The notes beneath the pieces are model-generated. The model was not told the DNA's origin. It did not search any database and saw only the letters and a program-made list of their open reading frames with translations. The position numbers and the translations under genes are program-made. A stretch of DNA of 36,212 nt from Nephromyces sp. MM_2019 (taxonomy: Eukaryota > Apicomplexa > Aconoidasida > Nephromycida), in contig JADHZB010001610.1 in the NCBI GenBank assembly GCA_015657535.1, positions 9,905 through 46,116 on the forward strand, given 5' to 3'. Positions 10,738-21,641 of the stretch are shown piece by piece (within the stretch, counting starts at the first letter, position 1; every line of letters starts with the position of its first letter).

Positions 10738-11728
10738 TCACGAGCGCACACCGAAAGATACGCCAGCGCACACACGCACGTCATCCTGCTGACGCCACTG
10801 TTACGTGACGTTAAGCAGTGCACGAGCCCCATTGTAGTAGATTCGATTCTGAAATTGTAATACTGTGTGCATCCAATTAACGATAAGCGCAGGTAAACGA
10901 GTGGCATGCTCTCCAGTCGTATATTCCAAGTTCCATTATTACAGTCGAAAGCATACAACGCTAGATGCACACCCTTCCACTTCTCAGAATCTCGTTGGTG
11001 TGAGTTTCTCCCAACCCTCCAACATTTTGCAAAAGGTTGATGAACTTATCCTACTCCACCTTATACTGCTGAAAGTCTTTGAGTGTACATACACTCATAC
11101 AATCCTAGCGAAAAGCTTCTCTTTTGGCAAGCCATCCTAGATCACGGTGATCGTATATTGAATCAACAGCTTGTGGTCAGAATAACTTCATCCTTACGCA
11201 AGGATACAGTTTCATACTTTTTGACCCGACAAGAATTACATTCAGCCTGCAGATCTCTGCCTATAATTTCCCCTCCGTAGAAGCGAAGGACCCCCCCCCG
11301 AAGCATATCCCTCCTGGGAAAGGGCAAGCATCATTTCCAACACACGGCTATGGACCTCAAGACCTCAACACCGAACTTCATACTCACATAAAGTCACACA
11401 CAAAGCACGCACAACACATACAACACACTCGTACCCCTCAACCTTCACTAGCTTACAGATCGTTAACGACATTTAGTCCTCAAGGAACGTCTGAAAACAA
11501 ATAATTAGCCCTCCATCCAAACATTCTATTCGAATTGATGTCTTTCGGCCTGATATAACCATTCAACGTTGAAGAAGTCGCCACAAAACGTCCGTAGTCA
11601 CCACTTCTATGCATTTATTGTCTTCGCTTAGAAGATGACTTACCCAACCCTTAGCAAATTCGTTTGCTGCAGACTAATTTTCCAGCCCAGCGGGAGTACC
11701 AAACGCAACTTTTCAGGTAATTCTCATA

Positions 11729-12133
11729 CTACCGTGGTGCAACGGAATGCTTGCGATTAGAGAGACCACTTGCAGAAATCAGCAGCAAAAGATATGCCCA
11801 CCAAATGCTGGTGGCAAGCATTATATATGCAAATACTCGTATACATGGAACATGTGTGCGTGGCTCCCACAAACCGCGCTGAAGCACGAAATGGTGGGAT
11901 TGAGCCACATTACTGGTATCATCAGATACTCCAATCCACAACTGAGATCGAAGTGCAGCCAGCATTCTTGCCTGCTTGTGTATGCTAGGCAGAACTTTCC
12001 CCGGATCCCAGACAATCCCACAAACATGATCATCTACCTCCCACATACACAAATCCCACCCAGCAACCCCTACAAGCGTGCTTCCTGGAAACGCACGCCA
12101 ACCAGTAAAATCGCTGCCAAACAGAAAGCATCC
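11729..12133 (-). CDS. Unassigned open stretch, possible exon
   Basis: An open minus-strand frame of about 134 codons follows a stop at 12136-12134. It contains FTGWRAFPGS, GVAGWDLCMWEVDDHVCGIV and LWIGVSDDTSNVAQSHHFVL. The Trp/Gly/Asp pattern recalls beta-propeller blades, but I cannot name a family. A possible acceptor (CTTTCTGTTTGGCAG) lies at its start, in a different phase. It may also be a chance frame. Confidence 0.22.
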   Translation of the reverse strand, partial: GCFLFGSDFTGWRAFPGSTLVGVAGWDLCMWEVDDHVCGIVWDPGKVLPSIHKQARMLAALRSQLWIGVSDDTSNVAQSHHFVLQRGLWEPRTHVPCIRVFAYIMLATSIWWAYLLLLISASGLSNRKHSVAPR

Positions 12134-12739
12134 TCACCCGCTTCTCCACCCAGCACACACACCCCACAATTCACTATTCAGCATGCACAAGTCACACATA
12201 CATTATCCCTTCCCCCAAAACGCAGAAGCGACAACCGCGAAGCAAACTCCCCACCCACAATCACACTGTTTTATACCTTGTTGTATCAATGCAAAACCTA
12301 CTGTTTAACAGTGGTTTGCTTATACGCACGCAACATACCAGAGACAAGGCTAACAAGAGTAGAGGGTTCTACAAACATGCATCTAAAAAAAAGGATCGAG
12401 CTATGCACATTACATTTATGTATATACACTTCATGCAAAACAAGCTTCACCTAGAACTTGTGAATGCAACCGACAAAAGCACCATCGCCCCGGCAGCAGC
12501 GTAACTCCTCAGAAACCAAACAATACACTGTATTTCTAGTAACGCGAACCAGGGGATTGCCAACACGGTTAATTTTTGAGCTTTCACTATGAATATTCTA
12601 GGCAAGCGGCATGCAATTATAAAAAAAAATTACGTTTAAAAAAAAGGATTAAAAAATATTTACACTAACAAACTAAATTATTCAGCAATTACACAATCTA
12701 CTTCCCAAATTCTCCCGACAGCGCTGTACGTACATTTAA

Positions 12740-13018
12740 ATCCATCATATAGATTTGCCTGTACGAAATGATACCGCTGTCAAGTATACGGTCATTGCTG
12801 CATGCCTTGGTCCACAGGGTATGAGTAATCTTGCAACTTACGCTGTGTCCCCTACGCAAGATAAGTCAGCCTCAAGCACACGAAACGAAAAGCATGTCAT
12901 TGGGTTACACACTGATATCGTACAATTAGGATTTATTTCTTTTACCAAGGTGTGCTCCACAAGTACACAAGATAGGCATGAAGATTGCACCTGGATATTT
13001 GTATACACTGTTCAATAG
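12740..13018 (+). CDS. Unassigned short open frame
   Basis: About 92 open codons ending in TAG, including PVRNDTAVKYTVIAACLGPQ and HTDIVQLGFISFTKVC. There is no ATG near the beginning and no recognisable domain. Codon content is not clearly different from the surroundings. Listed only because it is the longest open plus-strand frame here. Confidence 0.12.
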   Translation: MHHIDLPVRNDTAVKYTVIAACLGPQGMSNLATYAVSPTQDKSASSTRNEKHVIGLHTDIVQLGFISFTKVCSTSTQDRHEDCTWIFVYTVQ

Positions 13019-13148
13019 CACCCAACATATATCATTTATAAGGGATAACTGCAAATAGAGTTTACAATTCCTAGCCTCAGTAATTAAATCAATAGGACGT
13101 AATACGGGTGCGATCATGTATACACACAATCACTAGAATGAAAAGATT

Positions 13149-13772
13149 GGGGGCCCAGTGAGTAGAAGGGGGGCCCAGTCATCGGATGCCAGGGGAGTTG
13201 ACCAAACTGAAGGAGGCGTTGAAGTTCAACGAATTGAGGAGAAAGTGCGGTGTGTGCGAGAGCGATGTTACTCTTTTCGTGTAGTTCGTGGAGGAAAAAA
13301 AGGGTACCTCCATTATCTCGACGCTGGAGCAGGAGGAACTAGTTCTTTTTTCCATATATTGGGCAAGATTGCAAGGTGAAGATGAAGTGCCTTACATGAA
13401 TGCCGAGGGAACCGAGGGGCGATATTGAGAAGGCAATGAATCATCTAGCAAAATATAAGAGAGCACGCTACAAGGCATGTTGAGAAACCTAGAGCCAGCT
13501 GCACAATAGTGTCAAGTCTGAAGATGCCCAAAAGGACGGTGGGACTCAATACATCGAGGCCAGCTGGGAGAAAATCAACAAAAATTAGAGGAAATCATCA
13601 GTATCAAAGATTAATGTGGCGTAGAGCCGCACAACACATGCCCAACCCAAAGCATGCAGGGCAAACTTCATTCAATGCTGTGCAAAAAAGTGAGTTACCT
13701 CGCAAAAAACCCCCAAACAGAATGATACACAACCCTTGTAGAATCAGCTGCACATCGCTACAGAATCCGTGA
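13149..13772 (+). pseudogene. Possible decayed coding sequence, unassigned
   Basis: Several short protein-like frames succeed each other with stops between them: LTKLKEALKFNELRRKCGVC, then EEKKGTSIISTLEQEELVLF up to a stop at about 13427, then AMNHLAKYKRARYKAC in another frame. This is what a broken gene or retroelement would look like. No family could be recognised, so it may be non-coding. It begins with a direct repeat of GGGGGCCCAGT (13149-13159 and 13169-13179). Confidence 0.2.
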
Positions 13773-13855
13773 ACAAGTCCCACACATCCCGCTTTACATA
13801 CTCTCCGTATGCTCCACCACTACACACCGTCATCTCCCCAAACTCCCCCACTTAC

Positions 13856-15780
13856 TCAAACAGCCACAGGCTTCTTGATGATTATTCTCTCCTTGCCCTT
13901 GAAATACGGAGAGTCATCAATAGTTCGTCCCTTTGTCTCCTTATACCATACGACAATAATGAACAACCCAATGGCATTTAGTATTGTCAAGAAAGTAAAC
14001 ACTAACGTTGGATCTGAGCCGACCTTGATGAAGAATTCGCTAGGGAAAAGCACAACAATGCAGCCAAACCAGTTGATAGCTGTGCAAAATGACACTGCAC
14101 TCGAACGGATCTCACCAGGGAAGATCTCATGCAAGAACACCCAGAAAATCGGACCGTAGGCAAAGCCAAAGAATAGGTTGAAACAGTAGGTAGCTGCAAA
14201 TGCAAGCCAGAGACCAGTATCTTGATTTTCATTTCCAAATGTAACACCAACACTAATTGCAGCGATACACATCACAGCTCCTTGTCCAGCAACACCAATC
14301 ATTAATAAGGGTTTCCTTCCAAATTTATCAATAAGAAACATGGGAATAAACGATGCAAAGAAGCCAACTAATGTTAAGCCTAAAGCAAAGGGACGAGAAT
14401 CCCCCAATTCCATCATCGTATACAATTTGAAAGAGTTCGTAATCAACACATTGATACCACTGAGTTGCTGGAACATAGAAACCGAAGCGGCAATAATGAT
14501 GGGACCACGATAGACGTTTGATTTCAAAGCTTTCATCAACGAAAGCTGCTGAGATTCCACTATCTTTGCATCCGATACAGCCCTTCGGATTTGCTCATAC
14601 TCGAAATCTACGTCTTTCTTGTTGTACATAACTCTGAGTAAGCAGTACGGATCAGCCTTGTTCGACTCGTCCGTGCGTATCATATAGTGTGGTGTTTCAT
14701 AGTTTACTAGAGAGAAAAACAGAAACAAGGACAAGAGTGCGATGACACCTGGGATCGCCAACAGGACACGCCAATAGTATGCATCAAAAGTCGTTAAATT
14801 TACAGATCTCTCCCCTGCTGGGAAAGAAAGGGGATATCCTACGCCAGTAGCAATGACTATACCAAATTTCAACAAAAGTTGATGCATCGTCACATAAGCT
14901 CCACGCCTGTATACGGGGGAAATTTCCGAGATATACATCGGGACAGTTACTGTGGCAAGCCCAATACCAGCACCGCTAATTAAACGAGCCACAAACAGTG
15001 ATATAAAACCCTCACATAAAGCAGACAAAACACTGCCTACAAAGAAGAGAAGATGCATCCAAATCAATCCATATCTCCTGCCTTTCCTCACAGCTTTCAC
15101 TGCAAGAAGACACGCGATTGTCGCACCAATAAACACACCGCATTGGACAAACGCCCTTTGAGTGACACCAATGCTGCAGTCATTGTTTCTAGTACCCTCA
15201 ACTTCTCCTGTAGAGGGAAAAAGATGGGGGGAGGTCTTAAGAGCACGAGACATAGACAGATACACACGCACCACACACAGCAACACAATCTTTGTCAACT
15301 ATTAAGAGCATGCCTACACATCTACGGTATTAGCCATTTGGACACATATCTGCTGACTTTCAAGCCTTTCCTATAAAACCACCAAAGAATTAGTAGGGCA
15401 TAACATAAGCCATACGTCGAACCAAATGAATAATGGATTCTCTTGTAAAAACTTCTCATTCCAGGCATTCTTGCCCCTTCCCTGCCTCCTCAACTTGACT
15501 ATGAAGCTCGAAACCAATCCAAAAAACTCAACACAAAACACAACTTCTTTGCGTGCGATTAAAGATCATCTCCATTAAATTTATGCATTAGGGAAGCTAT
15601 GAAACACTACTAAGACTTGCCTGGGGAGTCCTCACACCAGTCAAACTCTACTGGTATAAAGTTCAAAGCATTGCTCAATCCGGCAATATTGTAGCCAGTT
15701 AAGAGACTACCAGTAAGTGCAGACATAACCGCAACCAGAACCGGTTGGTAATGATATTTTGACACGTAATCCGCCCCCAT
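13856..15780 (-). CDS. Facilitative hexose/sugar transporter, MFS sugar-porter family (2 exons)
   Basis: Exons are 15780-15621 and 15207-13856, giving 503 aa, close to the family norm of about 500. Exon 1 carries TM1 (VLVAVMSALTGSLLTGYNIA). Exon 2 carries the remaining helices. Sugar-porter signatures seen are KGRRYG at 95-100 (TM2-3 loop), PMYISEISP at 143-151, ETPHYMI (PESPR-like) after TM6, QQLSGIN at 300-306 in TM7, FGRK at 349-352, GPIFWVFLHEIFP from 405 and ETKGR at 477-481. QLSGIN is typical of glucose/hexose carriers, so hexose uptake across the plasma membrane is likely; the substrate is inference. The first ATG of the exon 1 frame is at 15780. The intron donor is GC instead of GT (see the intron entry). 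The next gene on the left faces this one. Confidence 0.94.
15208..15620 (-). other. GC-AG intron of the sugar transporter
   Basis: The exon 1 boundary is CCAG|GCAAGT and the acceptor is CCCTCTACAG|GAGAAG. Both sides are phase 1 and join as EDSP-G-EVEG between TM1 and the TM1-TM2 loop. The only nearby GT, two bases further in, would be phase 2 and break the frame. AG|GCAAGT is the usual strong consensus of GC-AG introns. Confidence 0.8.
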
Positions 15781-17120
15781 CTTCAATATCCTAAAAATAT
15801 ATAGTACGAGCAATCGGCATATATTGATTGAGCTTTATATTCAAGGTTATATGCGGAAAAGCCCTCGAATATCGGGGATCACTACAAGATTCAACATTAA
15901 CCATAAGCAGGAAGAATATATGAAGTCTTCTCAACCATAAAAGACCAAATGATGCATACCATAGATAAGAGAACCAGCGGGGAAAAATCCAAAGCTTTTA
16001 AAGATGCAATCAGGTGAAAGAAGAGATGTTAAAAAGAGGAAGCCGCATCGAGAGTTCAAAATGGGAAAAAAATACAAATGAATGGAAGCAAAGGTTACCC
16101 ACAAAAAAAAAGGGAATTCATCGCACAAGGCGGTTGAATAGCATCGCTATCAAGAGTACGGCTTTACAGCACAAAAAGCTGTGCAGAGTCATAATACCGG
16201 TGAAAATTGCGATCATTAGAAAAGGATGAGTTGTGCAGAGCCAACGTGGCAGCCTCGACCAGAGAAAAAAGGCAATCCTAAGAATATTAGCGGCAATAAG
16301 CACGAGTTTCTAAGTGTAAAGCTCTATTATCTGATACCAGTCGGAGAAACATCAGAACAAAATATAGGAAAAGGTTTTGGCGGGGAAGAGGCAGCATTAC
16401 CCAAAAAAAGAGAAAACAAGCAAACTACATCCAAAAAGTAAACACCACCCAAGAATCCCAACTCCAACCAACAATCACACCCAAAACCAATAGCACTACA
16501 ATTTCCACCCTACACACCACCACAAGCACTTACCCTGATGGTGTTACTAAAATGCACTATAAAGGTGCTCTAGCAACGGCTTCTCTTGTCGCAAATAAAC
16601 GTCGCGTTCTCACTTCTCAATCTTTTAAGTGTTTCCCTTCTACATAAATCCAGAAGCAACTGAGCTTCCGCACCCGCAACCTCACATACACTTTATCTCC
16701 ACAATAAAAGGCTAAAAAGTAGTCTGACGTGCACCTATACCTTAAAAAAGGAACTAAATGCCAGATAATTTTGTTAACATGGAACTTTGATACCCCAAAA
16801 GTGATTGCTGAAATAATCCCTTAATTTACAATTCAGTAAGCCCATGCAACTTTAAGCGCAACAATAAATCCACACACACATAAAAACAACTTTCCGTTTA
16901 TTCAGTCACTCTTGGGTAGAAGAGGAATTTCTCCAAGAAAAACTGGTAATTGCAAGCATTTAAACCCCACGTTGCATACACATTCCTACTCTAGGTTTTT
17001 ATTAAACAAATAAAACTCAGGGTCCTCGGCACTATCACCTCCAGCAACTATGAAATGACACAGTAGGGAATATGCTACCGCACAGGCACTTAAATATTTT
17101 GGTAGGGGAGATGAAGCAGT

Positions 17121-17224
17121 ATCTTAGATAGCGCCCATTGCATACTATCTTAGATTACGCCCATTGCATACTATCTTAGATTACGCCCATTGCATACTAT
17201 CTTAGATAACGCCCATTGCATACG
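17121..17224. repeat. 26-bp tandem repeat, four copies
   Basis: Units start at 17121, 17147, 17173 and 17199. The consensus begins ATCTTAGATTACGCCC and ends ATTGCATACT. Copies 2 and 3 are identical; copies 1 and 4 differ only at one or two bases after TTAGAT and at the last base. Confidence 0.95.
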
Positions 17225-17236
17225 TAATCCGGTAAC

Positions 17237-17463
17237 TAGGGCGTGTGTAGTTCGCACGTTTTTCTGTATTGTTGCCGAACCAAATTTGTTCTTGGTGCCT
17301 AATTGAGCGCAATCAGCGTACCAACCACATGCAGACTATTAAGTTCGAAATCTCTGAAGGAGTCGCAGTTTCAGGCGATCCATCCACTGTACGCTGCAAA
17401 GCTCTACGCACACCCGGGAATTAGTACGTGCGAACAAAGGATCACGATGTGAGACACGCCCTA
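17237..17463. repeat. Imperfect inverted repeat of 227 bp
   Basis: The left end is TAGGGCGTGT (17237-17246), 4 nt, TTCGCACGT (17251-17259). The right end, read on the minus strand, is TAGGGCGTGT (17463-17454), 19 nt, TTCGCACGT (17434-17426). Two exact blocks in the same order suggest the terminal repeats of a small non-autonomous element. No target-site duplication was identified. Confidence 0.5.
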
Positions 17464-18094
17464 ATTTTCGAAAATGTGATCGGGTTTCCCACGGATATTG
17501 GCGCTCGGTAACACCTTTGATATTTGTAAGGGTGGCAGAAGATACCGGCTCCACATTTGTGTTGTGGATGCCTTATCCGCGAGGTCAGTTAACCCAAGAA
17601 AAGCATGGGGCGACAGGGTGTCTTTCTGGCCGAGAGGTTTCAGCGGGGCTTTGGGGAAGGGGGTAATCATCTTGTCCGCTGAAATTGTCTCGATTTCAAA
17701 GCAAAAATGTGGTAACAAAGGGGGAGAGGTTAGAGGGTAGCGGTTCACCCGCTAAATAGAGCATGTATCGCGCGGGGACGGAAGGGGAGACGTGTTGGTG
17801 ATATGTGTGTGTGACAAAGCCCAACGACTTATTGAGGGTGGCACCGGTGATATGGCCCGGGTGGAACATAGGAACCGTCATTTGGGTTTGGTACGGTTTT
17901 TGGGGTAGAAGGGAGGAGGGATGGGTACCATCAGTTTGGAGGAACACCAGCCTTTCTGGTGTATTGAAGTCTCTGCGGGGGGTGTTAGCCGCGTTTTCCA
18001 TTCTGTTGAGGGTTTGTGGTAGATTTCCCTGAATGCTAGAAGCAGGAGAAGGAATGATTGGAGTGTAGTCCTTGAGTGGATAGATTAGAAGCAA
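17339..18094 (-). pseudogene. GC-richer block with protein-like broken frames
   Basis: Three overlapping minus-strand frames cover this block: 18094-17696 (132 aa, including PYQTQMTVPMFHPGHITGAT), 17748-17461 (95 aa, including PLGQKDTLSPHAFLGLTDLA) and 17554-17339 (71 aa, including SKGV-like and QWMDRLKLRLLQRF). The block is less AT-rich than its flanks and free of microsatellites. It could be a decayed gene or transposon, but no family is recognised. Confidence 0.25.
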
Positions 18095-19336
18095 GCCGTG
18101 GGGAAGCTACGGGAGGCTGTGTGTGTTTGGGAGTTAGCGTTTGTGCTTATTGCAGCCAAACTGCTTAGTAGCGATCACATTCGGAAAAAACACCCATTTT
18201 CCTCTAGAAAGCTTCAAACTTTTAACCGTTGCTACTCTTTGTTGTAAACTGACCAGCGTCAACTCTGATACACACAGGCTAGCTTTTCAGGATAGGTAAA
18301 TCCGTTGTGCACCATTTTGAAAAATAGTTTCTCTAGTGTTTACTCTAGGTGCATAGAGTCATCGCATCTGCAGGGTTTAAGCCAAGCTATTTTACCTTTT
18401 AATGTCTCGACATAAGGTTTAGGAACTGAACTTTTTGGTAGCAGTTTCTGCAGCATATTTTAGAGGTTTTTTTCATGATGCAACAAGAACATTGAGTTAG
18501 ATTCGAAGTCTAATGCTATGTAAATGACTTAGAAGATCCAAATTCGTGAAAATACGATAATTTCTCTATAGTTTAGACCCTATTACGAGTGTGTGACCGC
18601 AGGTCACCCTTGCTTGGGAGCTTGATGACCTCCGCAATATTGGATAATTTTTCAGCTACTATCATTTGGCAATGGATTCGCTCACTTATATATAATTAAA
18701 AACACTGATTGTAGCGATTTAATCGATGGAAAGGGCATCATTCTAGAAAAAGTGGTGGTTTTTATTAACCTATGAGTAACATTAATCTGTAACAGCCAGA
18801 AAATACCTTAAAGTGGCCACGTTGCATCACTGGAGCCATTTAGCGTTTCGTACTTGTTGTGGAAGCAGCTATAGGGCTGCATAGATTTGTGTGTATCTGC
18901 ACAATTCGGTTAAGCCGAAAGTCCAGTGGAAAAAAAATGAATTTTGCAGGAATAGCATGCCAATAATTTCCCAGACTTCTAATTATATATGGTTTTATCG
19001 GTTCATCAAAAAAAGGAGGAAATTCAGTCATTTTCTACTTGCATTTTGCCTGCACTTTGTGGGTGTACGTACATTGTAGTCCAGTTGCAGGGTGTAGTAC
19101 AGAAAGCGTTTCATCAGTATATATTACTTAATTTCTTACATGAGAATATTGTTAGATTAGCAATCTGACACGCAATGAAGTTGTGAGCCTTACAGCGGGA
19201 AAATATCTTGGATTGGGGGATTATCTGCTATGTAGCATGTATTTGGATTTTCCTTGGTGATTTAATAGTATAATCATATTTTTTGCAGTGAGAGTTGCTC
19301 TGTGCGGGCTGTGTGTAGTGAAGACTTGCTATGTGT

Positions 19337-19445
19337 GCTATTCCCTTTTATTGTTGTTTGCTCTGTTTGTGCTATTCCTTTTATTGAGAGTTTCCCTATA
19401 GATGCTATTCCCTGCCCTATAAATCTCCTATTCCCTCTATAGGCA
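19337..19445. repeat. Degenerate GCTATTCCCTTTTATT repeat
   Basis: Three to four degenerate copies of TGCTATTCCC(TTTTATT), separated by 15-25 bp. Confidence 0.5.
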
Positions 19446-20132
19446 GCTTACTTGCTCATTTCAGCTTCCACCTCTCATATTCTTGCTGGAGTGCCCTTTT
19501 TTCGCTCGAACCACTGCTTCTCAGCTCCTTCTAATGTCGAATCGAATGCTTCATATGCATTCTCGTGTGGCACAATTTAAGTGAAACTTTTTTCCCGCAC
19601 ACAGCCTTTCTTGCAGACTTAAAGTGTTATCATACAGGCGAAATCAGCGGGTCTGTGGCAGTGTAAGATTATTAAATCACTGAATAGCAAATCAAGTCAC
19701 AATCCTTCAGCTGAGAATAATCGCTATAAAATGTAGCTAAATCTACTCGTCATTTTCAAAATAAACTCTCATCCTCGTTGTTATATATCCAGGGCCTTGC
19801 GCTGCTAACCCCCTTTTGCAGTGTGATTGTATGAATAGCAGCTATGAGTTTTAGTATAAAATTGCTGGTTGAAAGCAGTCATTCTAATTGCTATGATTTC
19901 TATTGGCATTCTCTTTATTTGGAACGCCTCTGTTGGTGTCAGCGAATGCCACCAGTGTGTAAGTAGTTTGCAGCAGCAACAAACTTTCATATTGCATATG
20001 AACCTATTAATTTTCAGTCAAAATACGTAGTTAAAGCGGATTCTATTGAAGATTAACAATGGGCAAGCTCATATACCTCCGCCGGCGAAGAAATGTCTCT
20101 AGGAACGTCGTGATGCGCGTTATGTATATATT

Positions 20133-20290
20133 GCAGACAATGGACATTCATCTGTTTTTTTTTTTAATGAGATGATAAGCTCTAAATATAAATCCAGATT
20201 TTTGGAGGAAACTGTAGACAATGGATATCCACTTATACTTTTGAATGAACTAATCACCGTTTAATATAACTCCAGAGTTTTAGAATTACA
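20133..20290. repeat. Degenerate 81-bp-offset duplication
   Basis: GCAGACAATGGACATTCAT (20133) is followed 81 bp later by GTAGACAATGGATATCCAC (20214). Downstream parts also correspond (TATAAATCCAGATTTT and TATAACTCCAGAGTTTT). Confidence 0.55.
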
Positions 20291-21641
20291 TGTTCTTTTT
20301 AGATATCTGCAATGTGTTGTTCTCGGGCTTTATAATGGCTGGAAGATTCCATAAATTGAAAGTTTTTTCCCAAAAAAAACTACTCAAAAGACATCGAAAA
20401 CGGCCTCCGTAGCTCGCTGAAACTTCAGAAAGCAATGCATTGCTAAAGTGTGGACTATAATAGCGTCGCTGCTATATCTAGTGCGCCAAGCAAATACCCA
20501 AGAAGAACCGTTTCTCTGCTTACTTTACTCTTTCCGGCTGTAATTGGAAAGAGCTGCACACTAGGCAATTTTAAGCACTCAAGAGTGCCTTGTACCATGT
20601 CTCTAGACATTCTTTCATTTGTAAAAAAAAAAAGAAAGTAACACTAGATTTATGCAGTTTATAATTCCGATAAAATGCCTTACAGCTTGCTTTATGAGAT
20701 TTTATTGATTCACACACCTCAACTAGGCTCTGTCATTTCAAGTAATAAACCATGCTTTTACCTAGTATGAGCTCTCGCAACACTGGTAGAAGCAGAATAT
20801 TGTGAATACTCAAAAACTAGATTCAGCCTGGTGGTGCGGATGAGGCTGGGTGGCTGCACGGCGTAGTATGCTTTAGAGTGTGTGCAGTTTTGTCTAATGA
20901 AGTAGTGAGCTTTGGTGTGTCTAGGTTTTTTAATGAAGTAGTGTGTGTGGGTGTGTCTAGGTTTTTCTAATGAATTCAACTGTTTCCTTTCAATTATCTG
21001 TCTTTTTCTAATGATTTTTTGAATCATTATTTCAAATATCTTCAAGAGAACTCTCGCTTACACCATCCCTATCATAGTGTTTCCTTTAAAGCCTTTGTAG
21101 GTTGTCTTCCGTTCATAAGCTGCTAGCGTATACCCTATATCGCGTGGATACCATTTAGATTCAATGAAGGCATGATGTTTTCATATAGTCAGTAGTTTCT
21201 TATAATCGCTCTTAATCGTCCCGAAAAAGCTAGTTTCCCTTGCTTTTGCCTTTTTTTCCACTCTCTCTGTAATAACTCTTGCTTGCTCGTCTATATTATC
21301 CTTAACCGCTTTTTTTGTTACTCGTTAATCTGTGCTGTGTCAAAACAACTTGCAGTGGCTTGATGCTGATTACTCACCGTAGGTGTGTGCTATCAAAAAC
21401 GTCTATATAGAGGTATATGAGCTCCCACTGCCACTTCATCATACTAGCTGGAGCCACTCATATACTTTCTTAAGAGGTAGATCTCCGCGGATTTATCCAC
21501 AGAAAAATACCAGACACTGCCGGATAGAGTCTTCTTATGCAGATATGTGTGCGCATATAATCCCATTCCCTTTGTTTGAATCTCCCTCTCGCTAGCAGTT
21601 TTCTGGCTAGTGATAAAGGACTGAGATGAACCTCTGCGATT

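Larger units (their letters stand above)
9699..13855. other. 4.2 kb spacer with no assigned gene
   Basis: This lies between the 3' ends of two convergent genes. I see TG/CA tracts, a short minisatellite (10624-10737), an open stretch on the minus strand (12133-11729), an open plus-strand frame (12740-13018) and a broken plus-strand region (13149-13772). None matches a family I recognise. Confidence 0.5.
15781..21641. other. 5.9 kb spacer upstream of transporter and OTU genes
   Basis: The flanking genes diverge, so both promoters should lie here. It holds a 26-bp tandem repeat, an inverted repeat, a GC-richer block (17230-18120), a degenerate repeat at 19337-19445 and an 81-bp-offset duplication near 20133-20290. 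I could not support any gene with known domains. The frames at 16014-16441 encode basic or hydrophobic chance peptides. Confidence 0.5.

Noticed and set aside
15208..15298. Extension of the transporter frame upstream (MTKIVLLCVVRV...) as its N-terminus
   Set aside because: It lacks TM1 of the family and lies in the intron; the exon at 15780-15621 supplies TM1 in the correct phase.
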